DNA of 64,000 bases, from contig CAKUIF010000009.1 in assembly GCA_934660915.1 (NCBI GenBank), positions 21,667 to 85,666 on the forward strand, written 5' to 3'. How positions within the stretch are numbered: the first letter of the stretch is position 1; each line of letters opens with the position of its first letter. The translations under genes and the position numbers were made by a program. A model generated the notes under the pieces. That model worked only from the letters and a program-made list of their open reading frames with translations, was not told where the DNA came from and ran no database searches. Origin of the DNA: an uncultured Olsenella sp. GTDB lineage: Bacteria; Actinomycetota; Coriobacteriia; Coriobacteriales; Atopobiaceae. Of this stretch, positions 25,112 through 34,756 are shown in pieces.

Positions 25112-25891
25112 TTGCTCTACGACGAAAAGCTGCTTAAGGAGTACTTCTCCGAGGCGCCTGAGGACATCTCGCTTGATGATGTCGACATGGCTCGCGTTCC
25201 GAGCCATGTCTCCATTATCATGGACGGAAACGGCCGCTGGGCAACTGCCCGTGGCCTTGATCGAAGCCAAGGCCACGTCGCCGGCGTCGACTCGCTTAGA
25301 GAGGCCGTGACCACGAGCGTGCGACTCGGGCTCGACGTGCTCTCCGTTTACGCGTTCTCTACCGAGAACTGGAAACGCCCCCAGCGCGAGGTCAACCTCC
25401 TTATGCACCTCTTTGCAACCACGCTTGTCAAAGAGCTTCCGCTTTTCCATCAGGAGAATGTGCGGCTTCGGTTCTTCGGAGACCTGTCCGCTCTCCCCGA
25501 GGAGACGCGCAAGGTGTTTCAAAAGGGACTGGACGAAACCGCTGACCATACTGGCATGGTTTTCGCCCTTGCGGTCAACTACGGTTCCCGCGCGGAGATC
25601 GTGCGCGCCGCAAAGGAGCTCGCAAGCGAGGCGGTGGCGGGGGAGCGCGCAGTCGATTCCATCGACACTGACGCGGTTGCCGAAAAACTGTACACCTGCG
25701 GGCTTCCCGATCCTGACTTGCTTATCCGTACTTCAGGCGAGCTGAGACTCTCGAATTACCTGCTCTGGCAGCTCGCGTATTCGGAGTTCTATGTGACTCC
25801 GACGCTCTGGCCTGATTTCTCGCGCTGGGATATGCTTCGCGCGGTCAAGTCCTATCAGTCGCGCGACCGCCGCTTCGGAGGCGTAAAGTAG
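25112..25891 (+). CDS. uppS: Undecaprenyl (polyprenyl) diphosphate synthase
   Basis: cis-Prenyltransferase that builds the lipid carrier for cell-wall synthesis from IPP. The TTG at 25112, just after the frr stop, gives 259 aa. The active site begins SIIMDGNGRWATARG with the catalytic Asp. It continues with LDVLSVYAFSTENWKRP and the C-terminal DLLIRTSGELRLSNYLLWQLAYSE in two pieces. The longer upstream frame lies within frr. Confidence 0.95.
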   Translation: MLYDEKLLKEYFSEAPEDISLDDVDMARVPSHVSIIMDGNGRWATARGLDRSQGHVAGVDSLREAVTTSVRLGLDVLSVYAFSTENWKRPQREVNLLMHLFATTLVKELPLFHQENVRLRFFGDLSALPEETRKVFQKGLDETADHTGMVFALAVNYGSRAEIVRAAKELASEAVAGERAVDSIDTDAVAEKLYTCGLPDPDLLIRTSGELRLSNYLLWQLAYSEFYVTPTLWPDFSRWDMLRAVKSYQSRDRRFGGVK

Positions 25892-25892
25892 C

Positions 25893-26846
25893 ATGGATAA
25901 AGAGAAGAACGACGCACGCGAGCCGGAGCGCTCAAGCGTTGGTCTCGATCGCCAGGTCGATAAGCTCGAGGCGCGGCGCGCAGCCAAGGAAAGCCAGCGC
26001 GCGGCCGGAAAACTTGCTGGTCAGCGGGCTCGCGGCGCAACCGAGAAGCTGCTTACGCGCACCACTTCCGGTGCCATCTATGCGCTTCTCATCGTGGCGT
26101 GTCTGTTTATCGGGCCATTCACCACGACGCTGTTGGTGGTCTGTATGGCATGGCTCTGCTGCTCCGAGTTTTTCCGCATGACTCGAATGGGCGGTCGCAT
26201 GCCCAACGAAATCTATGGTCTTACCGCCGCGATCCTCTTTCCGCTTGCCGCTTATTTCCGCGGCGTTGCCGGGCTCGCCGTAGTGCTGCTGCTGTTCCTC
26301 GTCGCTATCGCAGCCTGGTATGTGGCGACGCCGCGTGCAGGTATCGGAGACGTTGCCGTTTCCGTCTTTGGTCCTATCTATACGAGCTTCGCTTTTTCCG
26401 CAATTGTTCTTGTGCGCGTGTCGGACAAGGGCGTCCACGGCGCCCTTCTAACTCTTGGGGTCATGCTTTCGCTGTGGGCAAATGATGCGGTGGCGTATCT
26501 CGTGGGATCGCGAATCGGCGCCCATAAGCTCGCTCCTCGAATCAGCCCGAACAAGTCCTGGGAAGGTTTCTGGGCCGGGCTGGTCGGGTCCGTCGCTGTT
26601 TGGATCGTCCTCGCCTTTGCCGGTGTCGCCAATATCGGCGTCCCCCTGGCTGCCGCTATCGGATTGGTCGTCGGCGTCGTCGGTGTTATCGGGGACTTAT
26701 TTGAATCTCGAATCAAGCGCGGCGTTGGAGTGAAGGATTCCGGGAACCTTATCCCGGGGCATGGCGGTCTTCTTGACCGCTCGGACTCGCTCCTCTTCGG
26801 ATCTATCGCCGCTTATATATTGCTTCTTTTTGGGGGAATTCTGTGA
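25893..26846 (+). CDS. cdsA: Phosphatidate cytidylyltransferase
   Basis: Makes CDP-diacylglycerol from phosphatidic acid and CTP. An Arg/Lys-rich cytosolic N-terminus of about 55 residues precedes roughly eight TM segments. The family signature runs from SPNKSWEGFWAGLVGS to GDLFESRIKRGVGVKDSG and LIPGHGGLLDRSDSLL. 317 aa. The ATG directly follows uppS, and the dxr GTG overlaps its end by four bases. Confidence 0.94.
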   Translation: MDKEKNDAREPERSSVGLDRQVDKLEARRAAKESQRAAGKLAGQRARGATEKLLTRTTSGAIYALLIVACLFIGPFTTTLLVVCMAWLCCSEFFRMTRMGGRMPNEIYGLTAAILFPLAAYFRGVAGLAVVLLLFLVAIAAWYVATPRAGIGDVAVSVFGPIYTSFAFSAIVLVRVSDKGVHGALLTLGVMLSLWANDAVAYLVGSRIGAHKLAPRISPNKSWEGFWAGLVGSVAVWIVLAFAGVANIGVPLAAAIGLVVGVVGVIGDLFESRIKRGVGVKDSGNLIPGHGGLLDRSDSLLFGSIAAYILLLFGGIL

Positions 26847-28048
26847 CTTCTTGCATCAATATTTTTGAAGACACCGCCCCGCGCGCCGAGCGACCCCGCC
26901 CGGTGCGCGTTGCCGTTCTTGGCTGTTCCGGTTCCGTGGGTTCTCAAACCCTTGATGTCGCTCGCCGGCATTCCGATAAGGTGTGCGTCGTGGCGCTTTC
27001 GGTCTTCTCTTCGACCGAGAAGCTCGTGGCCGCCGCCCGCGAGTTCGGCGTTTCTCACGTTGCCGTGGCGAATGCCGAGCACGGTAAGGACCCTGTTCTT
27101 AGCGAGCTCCCCCAAGGCTGTGAGCTAAGCGTCGGTGACGAGGCTGTGACAGCTCTCGCAGAGCTTCCAGACGTCGACATCGTTGTCAACGCCCTCGTTG
27201 GTTTTGCCGGTATCCACGCGGGTTACGCGGCGCTTCGCGCAAACAAAGTCCTTGCCTACGCGAATAAGGAGTCCATCGTCTGCGGCGGTGACCTTCTTAT
27301 GCCTATGGCAAAACCGGGAAGGCTCATCCCCGTCGATTCCGAGCACTCTGCGATTTTCCAGTGCCTTGTTGGCGAGAAGCCCTCCGACGTCCACTGCATT
27401 TGGCTCACCTGCTCCGGCGGCCCCTTCTATGGCAGGAATCGCGATGAGCTCTCCGGCGTCAAGGTCTCCGACGCCCTTGCCCACCCCAACTGGGAGATGG
27501 GCGCCAAAATCACCATCGATTCCGCGAGCCTTATGAATAAGGGCCTTGAGGTCATCGAGGCCCATCAACTTTTCCAGGTGCCCATTGACGCCATCCGTGT
27601 TCTTATCCAGCGGCAGAGCGAGATCCATTCGATGGTCGAGTTTACCGATGGTGTTGTTAAGGCTCAGCTCGGCGGCCATGATATGCGTGCCCCTATCCAG
27701 TACGCCCTGAGCTATCCCGAGCGCTGGGAGGCCTCTGTGGAGCGTATTGATTGGTCTTCCTGTGCGCCGATCACGTTCGGCGAGGCCGACGAGTCGACAT
27801 TTGGCTGCCTCCGCCTTGCTAAAGAAGCAGGTCGTGCCGGCGGCATCCTCCCGTGCGCGCTTAATGCCGCCAATGAGGTTGCCAACCTCGCCTTCCGGCA
27901 AGGTTTGTGCGGTTTCCTCGACATTGAGCGAGTGGTTGATCGCGTTGTGTCTCGAACCTCTGCCGACCGGGTAGAGAGCCTGCAGCAACTGCTCGACGTT
28001 GACGTGCGCGCCCGTGCGCTCGCCAAAGAAGCCCTCGCGGAGGTCTAG
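26843..28048 (+). CDS. dxr: 1-deoxy-D-xylulose 5-phosphate reductoisomerase
   Basis: NADPH-dependent second step of the MEP isoprenoid pathway. 401 aa with GTG start. The NADPH loop is LGCSGSVGSQTLDV; substrate residues lie in NKESIVCGGDLL, PVDSEHSAIFQCL and TCSGGPFYG; NWEMGAKITIDSASLMNKG in two parts completes the signature. Shares the operon with ispG, another MEP enzyme. Confidence 0.96.
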   Translation: MTSCINIFEDTAPRAERPRPVRVAVLGCSGSVGSQTLDVARRHSDKVCVVALSVFSSTEKLVAAAREFGVSHVAVANAEHGKDPVLSELPQGCELSVGDEAVTALAELPDVDIVVNALVGFAGIHAGYAALRANKVLAYANKESIVCGGDLLMPMAKPGRLIPVDSEHSAIFQCLVGEKPSDVHCIWLTCSGGPFYGRNRDELSGVKVSDALAHPNWEMGAKITIDSASLMNKGLEVIEAHQLFQVPIDAIRVLIQRQSEIHSMVEFTDGVVKAQLGGHDMRAPIQYALSYPERWEASVERIDWSSCAPITFGEADESTFGCLRLAKEAGRAGGILPCALNAANEVANLAFRQGLCGFLDIERVVDRVVSRTSADRVESLQQLLDVDVRARALAKEALAEV

Positions 28049-28051
28049 CCC

Positions 28052-29437
28052 TTGTCTGCTATCGTCGGTTTTGTATCCTCAGTGTTCTGGGGCGTTATCG
28101 TCCTTTCGGTGCTCGTGTTCATCCATGAGGCGGGTCATTACCTCGCCGCCCGTGCCTTCGGCGTTCGCGTGACCGAGTTCATGCTTGGTCTTCCTTGTCG
28201 ATACAATTTCTCGTTCAAGAGCCGCAAGGTCGGCACCCGCTTCGGCGTCACCCCCCTGCTACTGGGCGGGTACAACCGAATCAGCGGCATGGAGCCCATC
28301 GATGAGGACGTCGCCGCGAAGGCCCTCTACTGCGTGCAGCGCCACGGCAGGGTCGAGTCCGCAAAGATTGCCGAGGAGCTCGGCATTGACGAGGAAGTAG
28401 CGCTTTCGGCGCTCGCCTCTTTGTCCGAATGGGCTTCTGTACGGCCTTTCTACAACCCCGAGCTGGGCGAGGAGCCGAACCAGAAGACGTACCCCGCCGC
28501 CTTCGAGACCGTCGCGCGCGACGCCGCCCTTCTTACCGAGTTCGATCAAGGCCATGATTTCTCTGCCGCTGGCGCCACGAAGGCGGGGGAGGCCCGCGAC
28601 CCCGGCTGCACTGCGGAGGAGTTCCTTATCAAGGAGCGCGCCCATACGTATCTCGGGCTTGGTTTTCTCCGCAGGCTCGCCGTCCTTCTTGCCGGTCCGC
28701 TGATGAACGTCGCCTTCGCCTTCATTGTTGTTACGGCCGGTTTTATGGCCACAGGCATCCCCGTGGCTTCCAACGAGCCCGTCATCGGCTCCGTTGTCGA
28801 GGGTTCCTATGCCCAGGCCAGCGGCATCGAGGCGGGGGATAAGGTGGTGAAGGTTGGCGACGTCGACGTCTCGACTTGGGATGAGCTCTCGGCAGCAATG
28901 TCCCCGTATCTTGCGGGCGGCGTTGATTTCCAGCTTACCGTGAACCGCGGCGACGCGGAGCTCTACCTTACGGTTGACCTTCCCGATGGCGAGACCTCGG
29001 ACAGGATTGGCATTACCTCGCAGACGGCCGTCTATCGCCCCAACCCTGTCCAAGCCGCGGGTCTTACCCTGCGCTACGCCCAGATGGTCGGTTCGTTCGT
29101 CGTCAAGCTCGTGGTGCCTCATACCACGATGGAGGTGCTCAATCAGTCCACGTCCGTCGTAGGCATCTCGGTTATGGCTTCCGAGGCTGCGAGCTCCGGC
29201 CCGGCCGATCTTGTGATGCTCGCTGCCTCCATCTCGATGTCGCTGGGTTTCATGAACCTGCTTCCCATTCCGCCGCTCGACGGGGGAAAGATTTTGATCG
29301 AGGCGATCCAGGCCGTCACAAAGAAGAAGCTCTCGGCCAAGGTTCAGAACTACCTTAGCTATGTGGGGCTCGCGTTTTTCTTATTCGTGTTTGTAGTGGT
29401 GCTCAAGAACGACATTTTCCGCTTCGTGATTGGATAA
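28052..29437 (+). CDS. rseP: RseP/RasP-type site-2 protease with an inserted helical domain
   Basis: Intramembrane zinc metalloprotease, 461 aa, TTG start. HEAGH near residues 25-29 supplies the zinc ligands and the first TM segment. LLPIPPLDGGKI near 405 carries the third ligand region. A PDZ domain lies at about 245-320 (GSYAQASGIEAGDKVVKVG). Between TPLLLGGYNRISGM and LAVLLAGPLMN an insert of about 110 residues resembles a small winged-helix (RVESAKIAEELGIDEEVALS). Position dxr-rseP-ispG is canonical. Confidence 0.92.
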   Translation: MSAIVGFVSSVFWGVIVLSVLVFIHEAGHYLAARAFGVRVTEFMLGLPCRYNFSFKSRKVGTRFGVTPLLLGGYNRISGMEPIDEDVAAKALYCVQRHGRVESAKIAEELGIDEEVALSALASLSEWASVRPFYNPELGEEPNQKTYPAAFETVARDAALLTEFDQGHDFSAAGATKAGEARDPGCTAEEFLIKERAHTYLGLGFLRRLAVLLAGPLMNVAFAFIVVTAGFMATGIPVASNEPVIGSVVEGSYAQASGIEAGDKVVKVGDVDVSTWDELSAAMSPYLAGGVDFQLTVNRGDAELYLTVDLPDGETSDRIGITSQTAVYRPNPVQAAGLTLRYAQMVGSFVVKLVVPHTTMEVLNQSTSVVGISVMASEAASSGPADLVMLAASISMSLGFMNLLPIPPLDGGKILIEAIQAVTKKKLSAKVQNYLSYVGLAFFLFVFVVVLKNDIFRFVIG

Positions 29438-29441
29438 CGTC

Positions 29442-30521
29442 ATGAAATCTGCTTCCGGCAAGCTTCCTCGCGAGCTTACTCGTCCCGTTCACGTTGGTCG
29501 TGTCCAGATCGGCGGCGGAGCCCCCGTCTCGGTCCAGTCCATGTGCACGACCAAGACCGATGACCCCGCCTCGACCCTAGTGCAGATTCGCGAGCTGGCA
29601 GAAGCGGGCTGCGAGATCGTTCGCGTTGCCATTCCCTCGGCATCCGTCCTCGATGGGTTTCAGGAAATCTGCGCCGAGTCGCCCCTTCCCGTTGTCGCCG
29701 ATATCCACTTTGACCATCGCCTTGCGATCGAGGCCACTCGGCGTGGGGCTTCCGCCCTTCGGCTTAACCCGGGCAATATCGGTGCTTGGGACCGCGTGGA
29801 CGCCTGCATCGATGCAGCTGGAGAGGCGTCGATCCCCATTCGCATCGGCGTCAACGCAGGCTCTCTCGACCGCGAGATCGATGCCCGTGAGGATTTGTCG
29901 CAGCCCGAGAAGCTCGTCCAGAGCGCCGTCTCGTTCGTAAGGCACTTCGAGGAGCGTGGGTTCACCGACATAGTCATGTCCGCTAAAGTGCACGACGTTC
30001 CCGCAACCATAGAAACGAACCGCGAGCTCAGTCGTCTGCTCCCCGAGGTTCCCCTGCATATCGGGGTTACCGAGGCCGGTACCTTCACGCAGGGAACCGT
30101 AAAGAACGTCGCGGCGCTCTCGGTCCTTCTTTCCGAGGGCATCGGCGACACGATGCGGCTTTCTCTTACGGCGGATCCAGTAGAGGAGGTCCGCGTCGCG
30201 TGGGAGCTCCTCGGCGCCCTCGGTATGCGCCGTCTTCACCCGGAGTTGGTGAGTTGCCCCACTTGCGGACGCTGCCAGGTGGATATGATCCCCATTGCCG
30301 AAGAGGTCGAGCGCCGGCTTCGCTCGATTAAGGCCCCGATTACCGTCGCCGTCATGGGGTGTGCCGTCAATGGGCCCGGCGAGGCCCGCGGCGCCGACAT
30401 CGGCATGGCGAGCGGCAGGGGAGAGGCTCTTCTCTTCGCTAACGGCGAGTCAATCCGTAAGGTTCCTGAGGAGCGTATGGTCGATGAGCTCTTCGAGGAG
30501 ATCGAGCGCCGCTTCGGGTAG
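29442..30521 (+). CDS. ispG: 4-hydroxy-3-methylbut-2-enyl diphosphate synthase (flavodoxin)
   Basis: [4Fe-4S] enzyme of the MEP pathway. ATG at 29442 gives 359 aa with VQSMCTTKTDDPASTL, VADIHFDHRLA, LRLNPGNIG, and the cluster Cys motifs CPTCGRCQVD and MGCAVNGPGEARGADIG. An upstream in-frame TTG lies inside rseP and is not preferred. Last gene of the pyrH-ispG run. Confidence 0.96.
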   Translation: MKSASGKLPRELTRPVHVGRVQIGGGAPVSVQSMCTTKTDDPASTLVQIRELAEAGCEIVRVAIPSASVLDGFQEICAESPLPVVADIHFDHRLAIEATRRGASALRLNPGNIGAWDRVDACIDAAGEASIPIRIGVNAGSLDREIDAREDLSQPEKLVQSAVSFVRHFEERGFTDIVMSAKVHDVPATIETNRELSRLLPEVPLHIGVTEAGTFTQGTVKNVAALSVLLSEGIGDTMRLSLTADPVEEVRVAWELLGALGMRRLHPELVSCPTCGRCQVDMIPIAEEVERRLRSIKAPITVAVMGCAVNGPGEARGADIGMASGRGEALLFANGESIRKVPEERMVDELFEEIERRFG

Positions 30522-30646
30522 CGGTGCCATTCGTGGCCGCCGCAAAGGCTCTGCGCGACGCGTCGGGGCTTATTGGCTTAGAATCAATAATTACTGAATC
30601 CGAGTCGGGCCGCGACCCGGCCTTCCATAGGGAGATTGGATAAAAC

Positions 30647-32359
30647 GTGAAGCGTTATCAGAAGATGTCGAGGCTCTATGCCCCCACCCTCAAGGAGGAT
30701 CCCGCCGAGGCCGAGCTCGTGAGCCATAAGCTCTTGCTCCGTGCCGGTATGATCCGCAAGACTGCTGCCGGCCTGTACAGCTACCTTCCGCTTTGCTGGC
30801 GCGTCATCCAGAAAATCGAGGACGTCATCCGCGACGAGATGGAAGGTATTGGTGCCCAGGAGATTCAGGTCCCTATCGTCACCCCGTCCGAGCTTTGGGA
30901 GCAGTCGGGCCGCTACGGCGCGTATGGCCCCGAGCTTATGCGCCTGAACGACCGCCACGAGCGCGACTTCGTCCTCGGCCCCACCCACGAGGAGACCTTC
31001 ACCGACCTCGTGCGCAACGAGCTGCGTTCTTATAAGCAGCTTCCCGTGACGCTTTACCAGATTCAGGATAAGTTCCGCGACGAGCTCCGCCCGCGCTTTG
31101 GCCTCATGCGCGGCAGGGAGTTCATCATGAAGGACGCCTACTCCTTCAGCGCCAGCCAAGAGTCGCTGCAGGAATGCTATGACGACGAGAAGGCCGCCTA
31201 CGCCCGCATCGCCGAGCGCTGCGGCGTTCGCGCGCTCCCCGTCGTCGCCGACTCCGGCCAGATCGGCGGCGACACCTCCGTCGAGTTCATGGCGCTGGCG
31301 GATGCCGGCGAGGCCGAGCTTGTTTGGTGCGACTGCGGGTTCGCGGCCGACACCGAGGCCGCCACGGCCAAGATCGCCGTCGCCGAGGGCGAGGCCGGCG
31401 AGCTCACGCGCGTCCACACCCCCAACGCCGGTTCCATCGCCGACGTCACTGCCCTTCTTGGCGTCGAGGAGAGCGCTACCCGCAAGGCGCTCGCGCTTAT
31501 CGACGGCGACGGCCGCCCCACGGTCTGCTTCGTACCCGGCGACCACGAGATGAACGACGTCAAGGCCGAGCACGCTTTCGGCGAGTATCACCTCATGAGC
31601 GACGAGGAGCTTCGCGACGCCGGCCTTGTCAAGGGCTTTATCGGCCCCGTCGGCCTTCCCGAGGGCATCCGCGTCGTCGCCGATTCCTCGCTTAAGGTTT
31701 CCGAGTGGTGGCTCGTCGGCGCCAACCTCGCCAACTACCACTATCGCCACGCCCAGATGGGCCGCGACTTCTCCATCGACGAGTGGGTCGACGTCGTGAC
31801 CGCCCGCGAGGGCGACCTGTGCCCCCACTGCGGCAAGCCCATGCACGCCGCTCGCGGCATCGAGATCTCCCAGGTGTTCCAGCTCGGCACCAAGTATTCT
31901 GAGTCCATGGGAGCCACCTTCATGGACGAGGACGGCCGCGAGAAGCCGTTTCTCATGGGCTGCTACGGCATCGGCGTTTCCCGCATGGTCAGCGCCGTCG
32001 TCGAGCAGCACAACGACGAGCGCGGCATCTGCTGGCCCGTTTGCGTGGCCCCCTATGAGGTCGAGATTGTTGCCATGAACGTCGGAGACGACGTCGTCTG
32101 GCCCGTCGCCCAGAAGATTACCGAGGAGCTCGCATCCGCCGACCTCGAGGTCGTCGTCGACGACCGCAAGGAGCGCCCGGGCGTCAAGTTCGCCGACGCC
32201 GACCTTATCGGCATTCCTTACCAGGTCATCCTCGGCAAGAAGGGCGTTGCTGCGGGCACCGCTGAGGTCAAGGTCCGTGAGACCGGCGAGCGTTTCGACG
32301 TTCCCTTCGGCGAGCTCGCCGAGTGGCTCACCTCGCGCGTCGTCCCTGCCCGCGCATAG
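30647..32359 (+). CDS. proS: Proline--tRNA ligase (bacterial type)
   Basis: Charges tRNA-Pro. The 570-aa size with an editing (INS) domain between class II motifs 2 and 3 marks the bacterial type. Motif 2 region is RDELRPRFGLMRGREFIMKD; the INS domain spans about 225-400; motif 3 is MGCYGIGVSRMVSA; the C-terminal anticodon domain follows. GTG start with GGGAG upstream. Preceded by a 125-base gap that probably holds its promoter. Confidence 0.96.
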   Translation: MKRYQKMSRLYAPTLKEDPAEAELVSHKLLLRAGMIRKTAAGLYSYLPLCWRVIQKIEDVIRDEMEGIGAQEIQVPIVTPSELWEQSGRYGAYGPELMRLNDRHERDFVLGPTHEETFTDLVRNELRSYKQLPVTLYQIQDKFRDELRPRFGLMRGREFIMKDAYSFSASQESLQECYDDEKAAYARIAERCGVRALPVVADSGQIGGDTSVEFMALADAGEAELVWCDCGFAADTEAATAKIAVAEGEAGELTRVHTPNAGSIADVTALLGVEESATRKALALIDGDGRPTVCFVPGDHEMNDVKAEHAFGEYHLMSDEELRDAGLVKGFIGPVGLPEGIRVVADSSLKVSEWWLVGANLANYHYRHAQMGRDFSIDEWVDVVTAREGDLCPHCGKPMHAARGIEISQVFQLGTKYSESMGATFMDEDGREKPFLMGCYGIGVSRMVSAVVEQHNDERGICWPVCVAPYEVEIVAMNVGDDVVWPVAQKITEELASADLEVVVDDRKERPGVKFADADLIGIPYQVILGKKGVAAGTAEVKVRETGERFDVPFGELAEWLTSRVVPARA

Positions 32360-32473
32360 GCTTGCGATCGACGGCGGTCTCGTAACCGTGCGTTTTCTTT
32401 GATTCGCTACACTTCAGGCGAGGCGTGGACTCCTTCCGCGCCTCGCCTGTTTTCCAATTGGAAGGTGTTCAGC

Positions 32474-33502
32474 ATGAAGTACACGGATCTTGCCGCCTCC
32501 GCGCGCGGAAACATCGGTCCTTACTGCAAGGCATGCCCCGTTTGCGACGGTCGCGGGTGCAAAAACACGGTTCCCGGGCCGGGCGCGAAGGGTTCCGGCA
32601 CCGTTGCCATGCGCAACTACTCCGCATGGCAGGGCGTTCTTCTTAATATGGACACGCTCCACCCGTATTTCGAGGCAGATTCCACATGCACGGTTCTTGG
32701 TCGTGAGCTCTCGCTTCCGGTAATGATCGCCCCGGTTGGCGACGTCCAGCGGCATTATGGCGATAAGTACGACACCGTCGGCTATAACGAGTGCGTTCTT
32801 CGCGCCGCCGAGAAGTCCGGGACATTGGCTTGGACCGGCGACGGCCTCGATGGCCGCATCATGTCGGAGTCCTGCGACCTCATCTCGAGGCTCGGCGGCG
32901 CCGGCGTCGTGACGGTCAAGCCATGGGACGCGAAAACGCTCGAGGAGAAGCTCGACCACGCCCTCGCCGCGAGGCCCGCGGCGGTTGCCATGGACATCGA
33001 CGCCGCCGGCCTGCCCTTCCTTAAGGGCCAGAACCCTCCGGCCGGTGCCAAGGATGAGGGGCAGGTTGCCGAGATCGCCGCGGCGTGCCATGAGCAGGGC
33101 GTCCCCTTTGTTCTCAAGGGCGTCATGACCCCTTCCGCTGCGGAACGGGCGGTCCGTGCGGGTGTCGACGGCATCGTCGTCTCCAATCACGGAGGCCGTG
33201 TTTTGGACGGGGTGCCTTCCACGGCGGAGGTGCTTCCCGGCATTGCGCAGGCGGTGGGAGGCGATCTCGAGGTCCTCGTTGACGGCGGGATCCGCAGCGG
33301 CCTCGACGTGTTCCGCGCGCTCGCGCTCGGCGCCAAGGCCTGCCTCATGTGCCGGCCTTTTGTCGTCGCTGCGTTCGGAGGGGGAGAGGACGGGGTTGCC
33401 GCTTATCTTGGGCAGCTGATGGCTGAGCTTAAGGACAGCATGGAGATGTGCGGCGCCGCGACGATTGCCGACATCGACGAGTCTGTGCTTTGGCGGGGCT
33501 AG
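32474..33502 (+). CDS. FMN-dependent alpha-hydroxy-acid oxidase/dehydrogenase-like protein
   Basis: TIM-barrel flavoprotein of the lactate oxidase/glycolate oxidase/IDI-2 superfamily, 342 aa from the ATG at 32474. FMN-binding and catalytic segments include LPVMIAPVGDVQRHYG, GVDGIVVSNHGGRVLDG with the active-site His, and LEVLVDGGIRSGLDVFRAL. The N-terminus has four Cys at positions 18, 21, 24 and 29 (CKACPVCDGRGC), absent from classical lactate oxidases, perhaps a metal or redox site. Followed 8 bases later by an aminotransferase; the substrate is unknown. Confidence 0.8.
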   Translation: MKYTDLAASARGNIGPYCKACPVCDGRGCKNTVPGPGAKGSGTVAMRNYSAWQGVLLNMDTLHPYFEADSTCTVLGRELSLPVMIAPVGDVQRHYGDKYDTVGYNECVLRAAEKSGTLAWTGDGLDGRIMSESCDLISRLGGAGVVTVKPWDAKTLEEKLDHALAARPAAVAMDIDAAGLPFLKGQNPPAGAKDEGQVAEIAAACHEQGVPFVLKGVMTPSAAERAVRAGVDGIVVSNHGGRVLDGVPSTAEVLPGIAQAVGGDLEVLVDGGIRSGLDVFRALALGAKACLMCRPFVVAAFGGGEDGVAAYLGQLMAELKDSMEMCGAATIADIDESVLWRG

Positions 33503-33510
33503 GTGATTGT

Positions 33511-34644
33511 GTGAAGCCGACAAACAGTGATTTGGCTCTTTTGGCGACGTCGGGCATCCGTCGTTTCAACGCTTTGGCGAACTCGTATCCAGGGTGCGTC
33601 AAGCTTACCCTCGGCGAGCCTGAGTTCGACACCCCCGAGCCGGTGAGAAGCGCCGTCGCGCGGTCGCTTGCTGAGGGTCAGACCCATTACCCGCCGAACA
33701 ACGGGAAACCGAATCTTCGCGAAGCCCTCTCGGCGTATATGGGAGGGCGGGGGCTCTCCTACGCGCCCGAGGACGTTGTCGTCACCTGTGGCGCCACAGA
33801 GGCGCTCTCCGCAACGCTCACGGCTCTCATCGACCCGGGCGATGAAGTTATCGTCCCAGTGCCGGCATTCGGTCTCTACGAGACTATAGTGCGCGCCGCC
33901 CATGGACGAGTCCGCTTCCTCGACACGGCGCAATCCGGGTTCTCCATTCGCGAAGACGATCTCCGGGCTGTCGTGGGGGGCACCACAAAGGCCATCGTGA
34001 TCACGTCTCCGAACAACCCTACCGGCTGTGTCTACGACTCGGAGTCGCTGAGCGCGGTCGCGAAGGTTGCGTCGGAAACCGGTATATACGTTATCTGCGA
34101 TGACGTTTACAACCGCCTCTGCTATCTCGACGGATATGAGCGGCTTGCGATTTCGCACCCCGAGTTGCGCGAGCAACTCGTCGTCGTTGACTCTTTCTCG
34201 AAGCCTTGGGCAATGACTGGATGGCGCATCGGCTGGCTCGCCGCTGCTCCGGCGCTTAGAGAGCAGATCGAGAAGATGCACCAATACCTCATCTCCAGTA
34301 TCCCGACTTTTGTACAAGACGCCGCGGTGGTCGCCCTCGGGCTCGATCCAGTCGAAATGAGGGAGACGTATCGACGGCGAAGGGACTATGTCTGCGAGAG
34401 GCTGCGGTCGATGGGGCTGCCCCTCACACGACCTGAGGGGGCTTTCTACGCCTTTCCGGATATTCGAGGGCTGGGGATGGGCTCGCAGGAGCTCTGCGAG
34501 CGCCTTGTCCGCGAAGCGGGCGTTGCATGCGTTCCCGGCGAGTGCTTTGGTACGCCGGGGTTCCTTCGCCTTTCGTACTGCGTCTCAGACGCCGATTTGA
34601 GCTTGGGACTGGACCGGCTTGAGGAATTCGTCGCGCACCTATAG
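33511..34644 (+). CDS. PLP-dependent class I/II aminotransferase
   Basis: Fold-type I aminotransferase of the aspartate/aromatic family, 377 aa from the GTG at 33511 (AGGTGA spaced 4 bases). It shows LTLGEPEFDTPEPV, GATEALSATLTALIDPGDEV, SPNNPTGCVY and the PLP lysine in DSFSKPWAMTGWRIGW. The C-terminal Arg that binds the substrate carboxylate lies in FLRLSYCVSD. Coupling to the flavin oxidase suggests amino/keto acid metabolism, but the specific amino acid cannot be named. Confidence 0.88.
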   Translation: MKPTNSDLALLATSGIRRFNALANSYPGCVKLTLGEPEFDTPEPVRSAVARSLAEGQTHYPPNNGKPNLREALSAYMGGRGLSYAPEDVVVTCGATEALSATLTALIDPGDEVIVPVPAFGLYETIVRAAHGRVRFLDTAQSGFSIREDDLRAVVGGTTKAIVITSPNNPTGCVYDSESLSAVAKVASETGIYVICDDVYNRLCYLDGYERLAISHPELREQLVVVDSFSKPWAMTGWRIGWLAAAPALREQIEKMHQYLISSIPTFVQDAAVVALGLDPVEMRETYRRRRDYVCERLRSMGLPLTRPEGAFYAFPDIRGLGMGSQELCERLVREAGVACVPGECFGTPGFLRLSYCVSDADLSLGLDRLEEFVAHL

Positions 34645-34708
34645 CTCGGAGTCCGCGAGAATAACGATGACGGCCTGAGCTGATTTCCAAAAAAGTTGGA
34701 ATTCGTCC

Positions 34709-34737
34709 TTGACTCGTCTCTTAATGCCCGATATATT
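34709..34737 (+). promoter_or_regulatory. Strong promoter of the tRNA pair
   Basis: TTGACT, exactly 17 bases, TATATT, ending 19 bases before tRNA-Ala. The closest consensus promoter in the chromosomal part of the window. Confidence 0.85.
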
Positions 34738-34756
34738 ATTCCTCGCACCAACGCAC

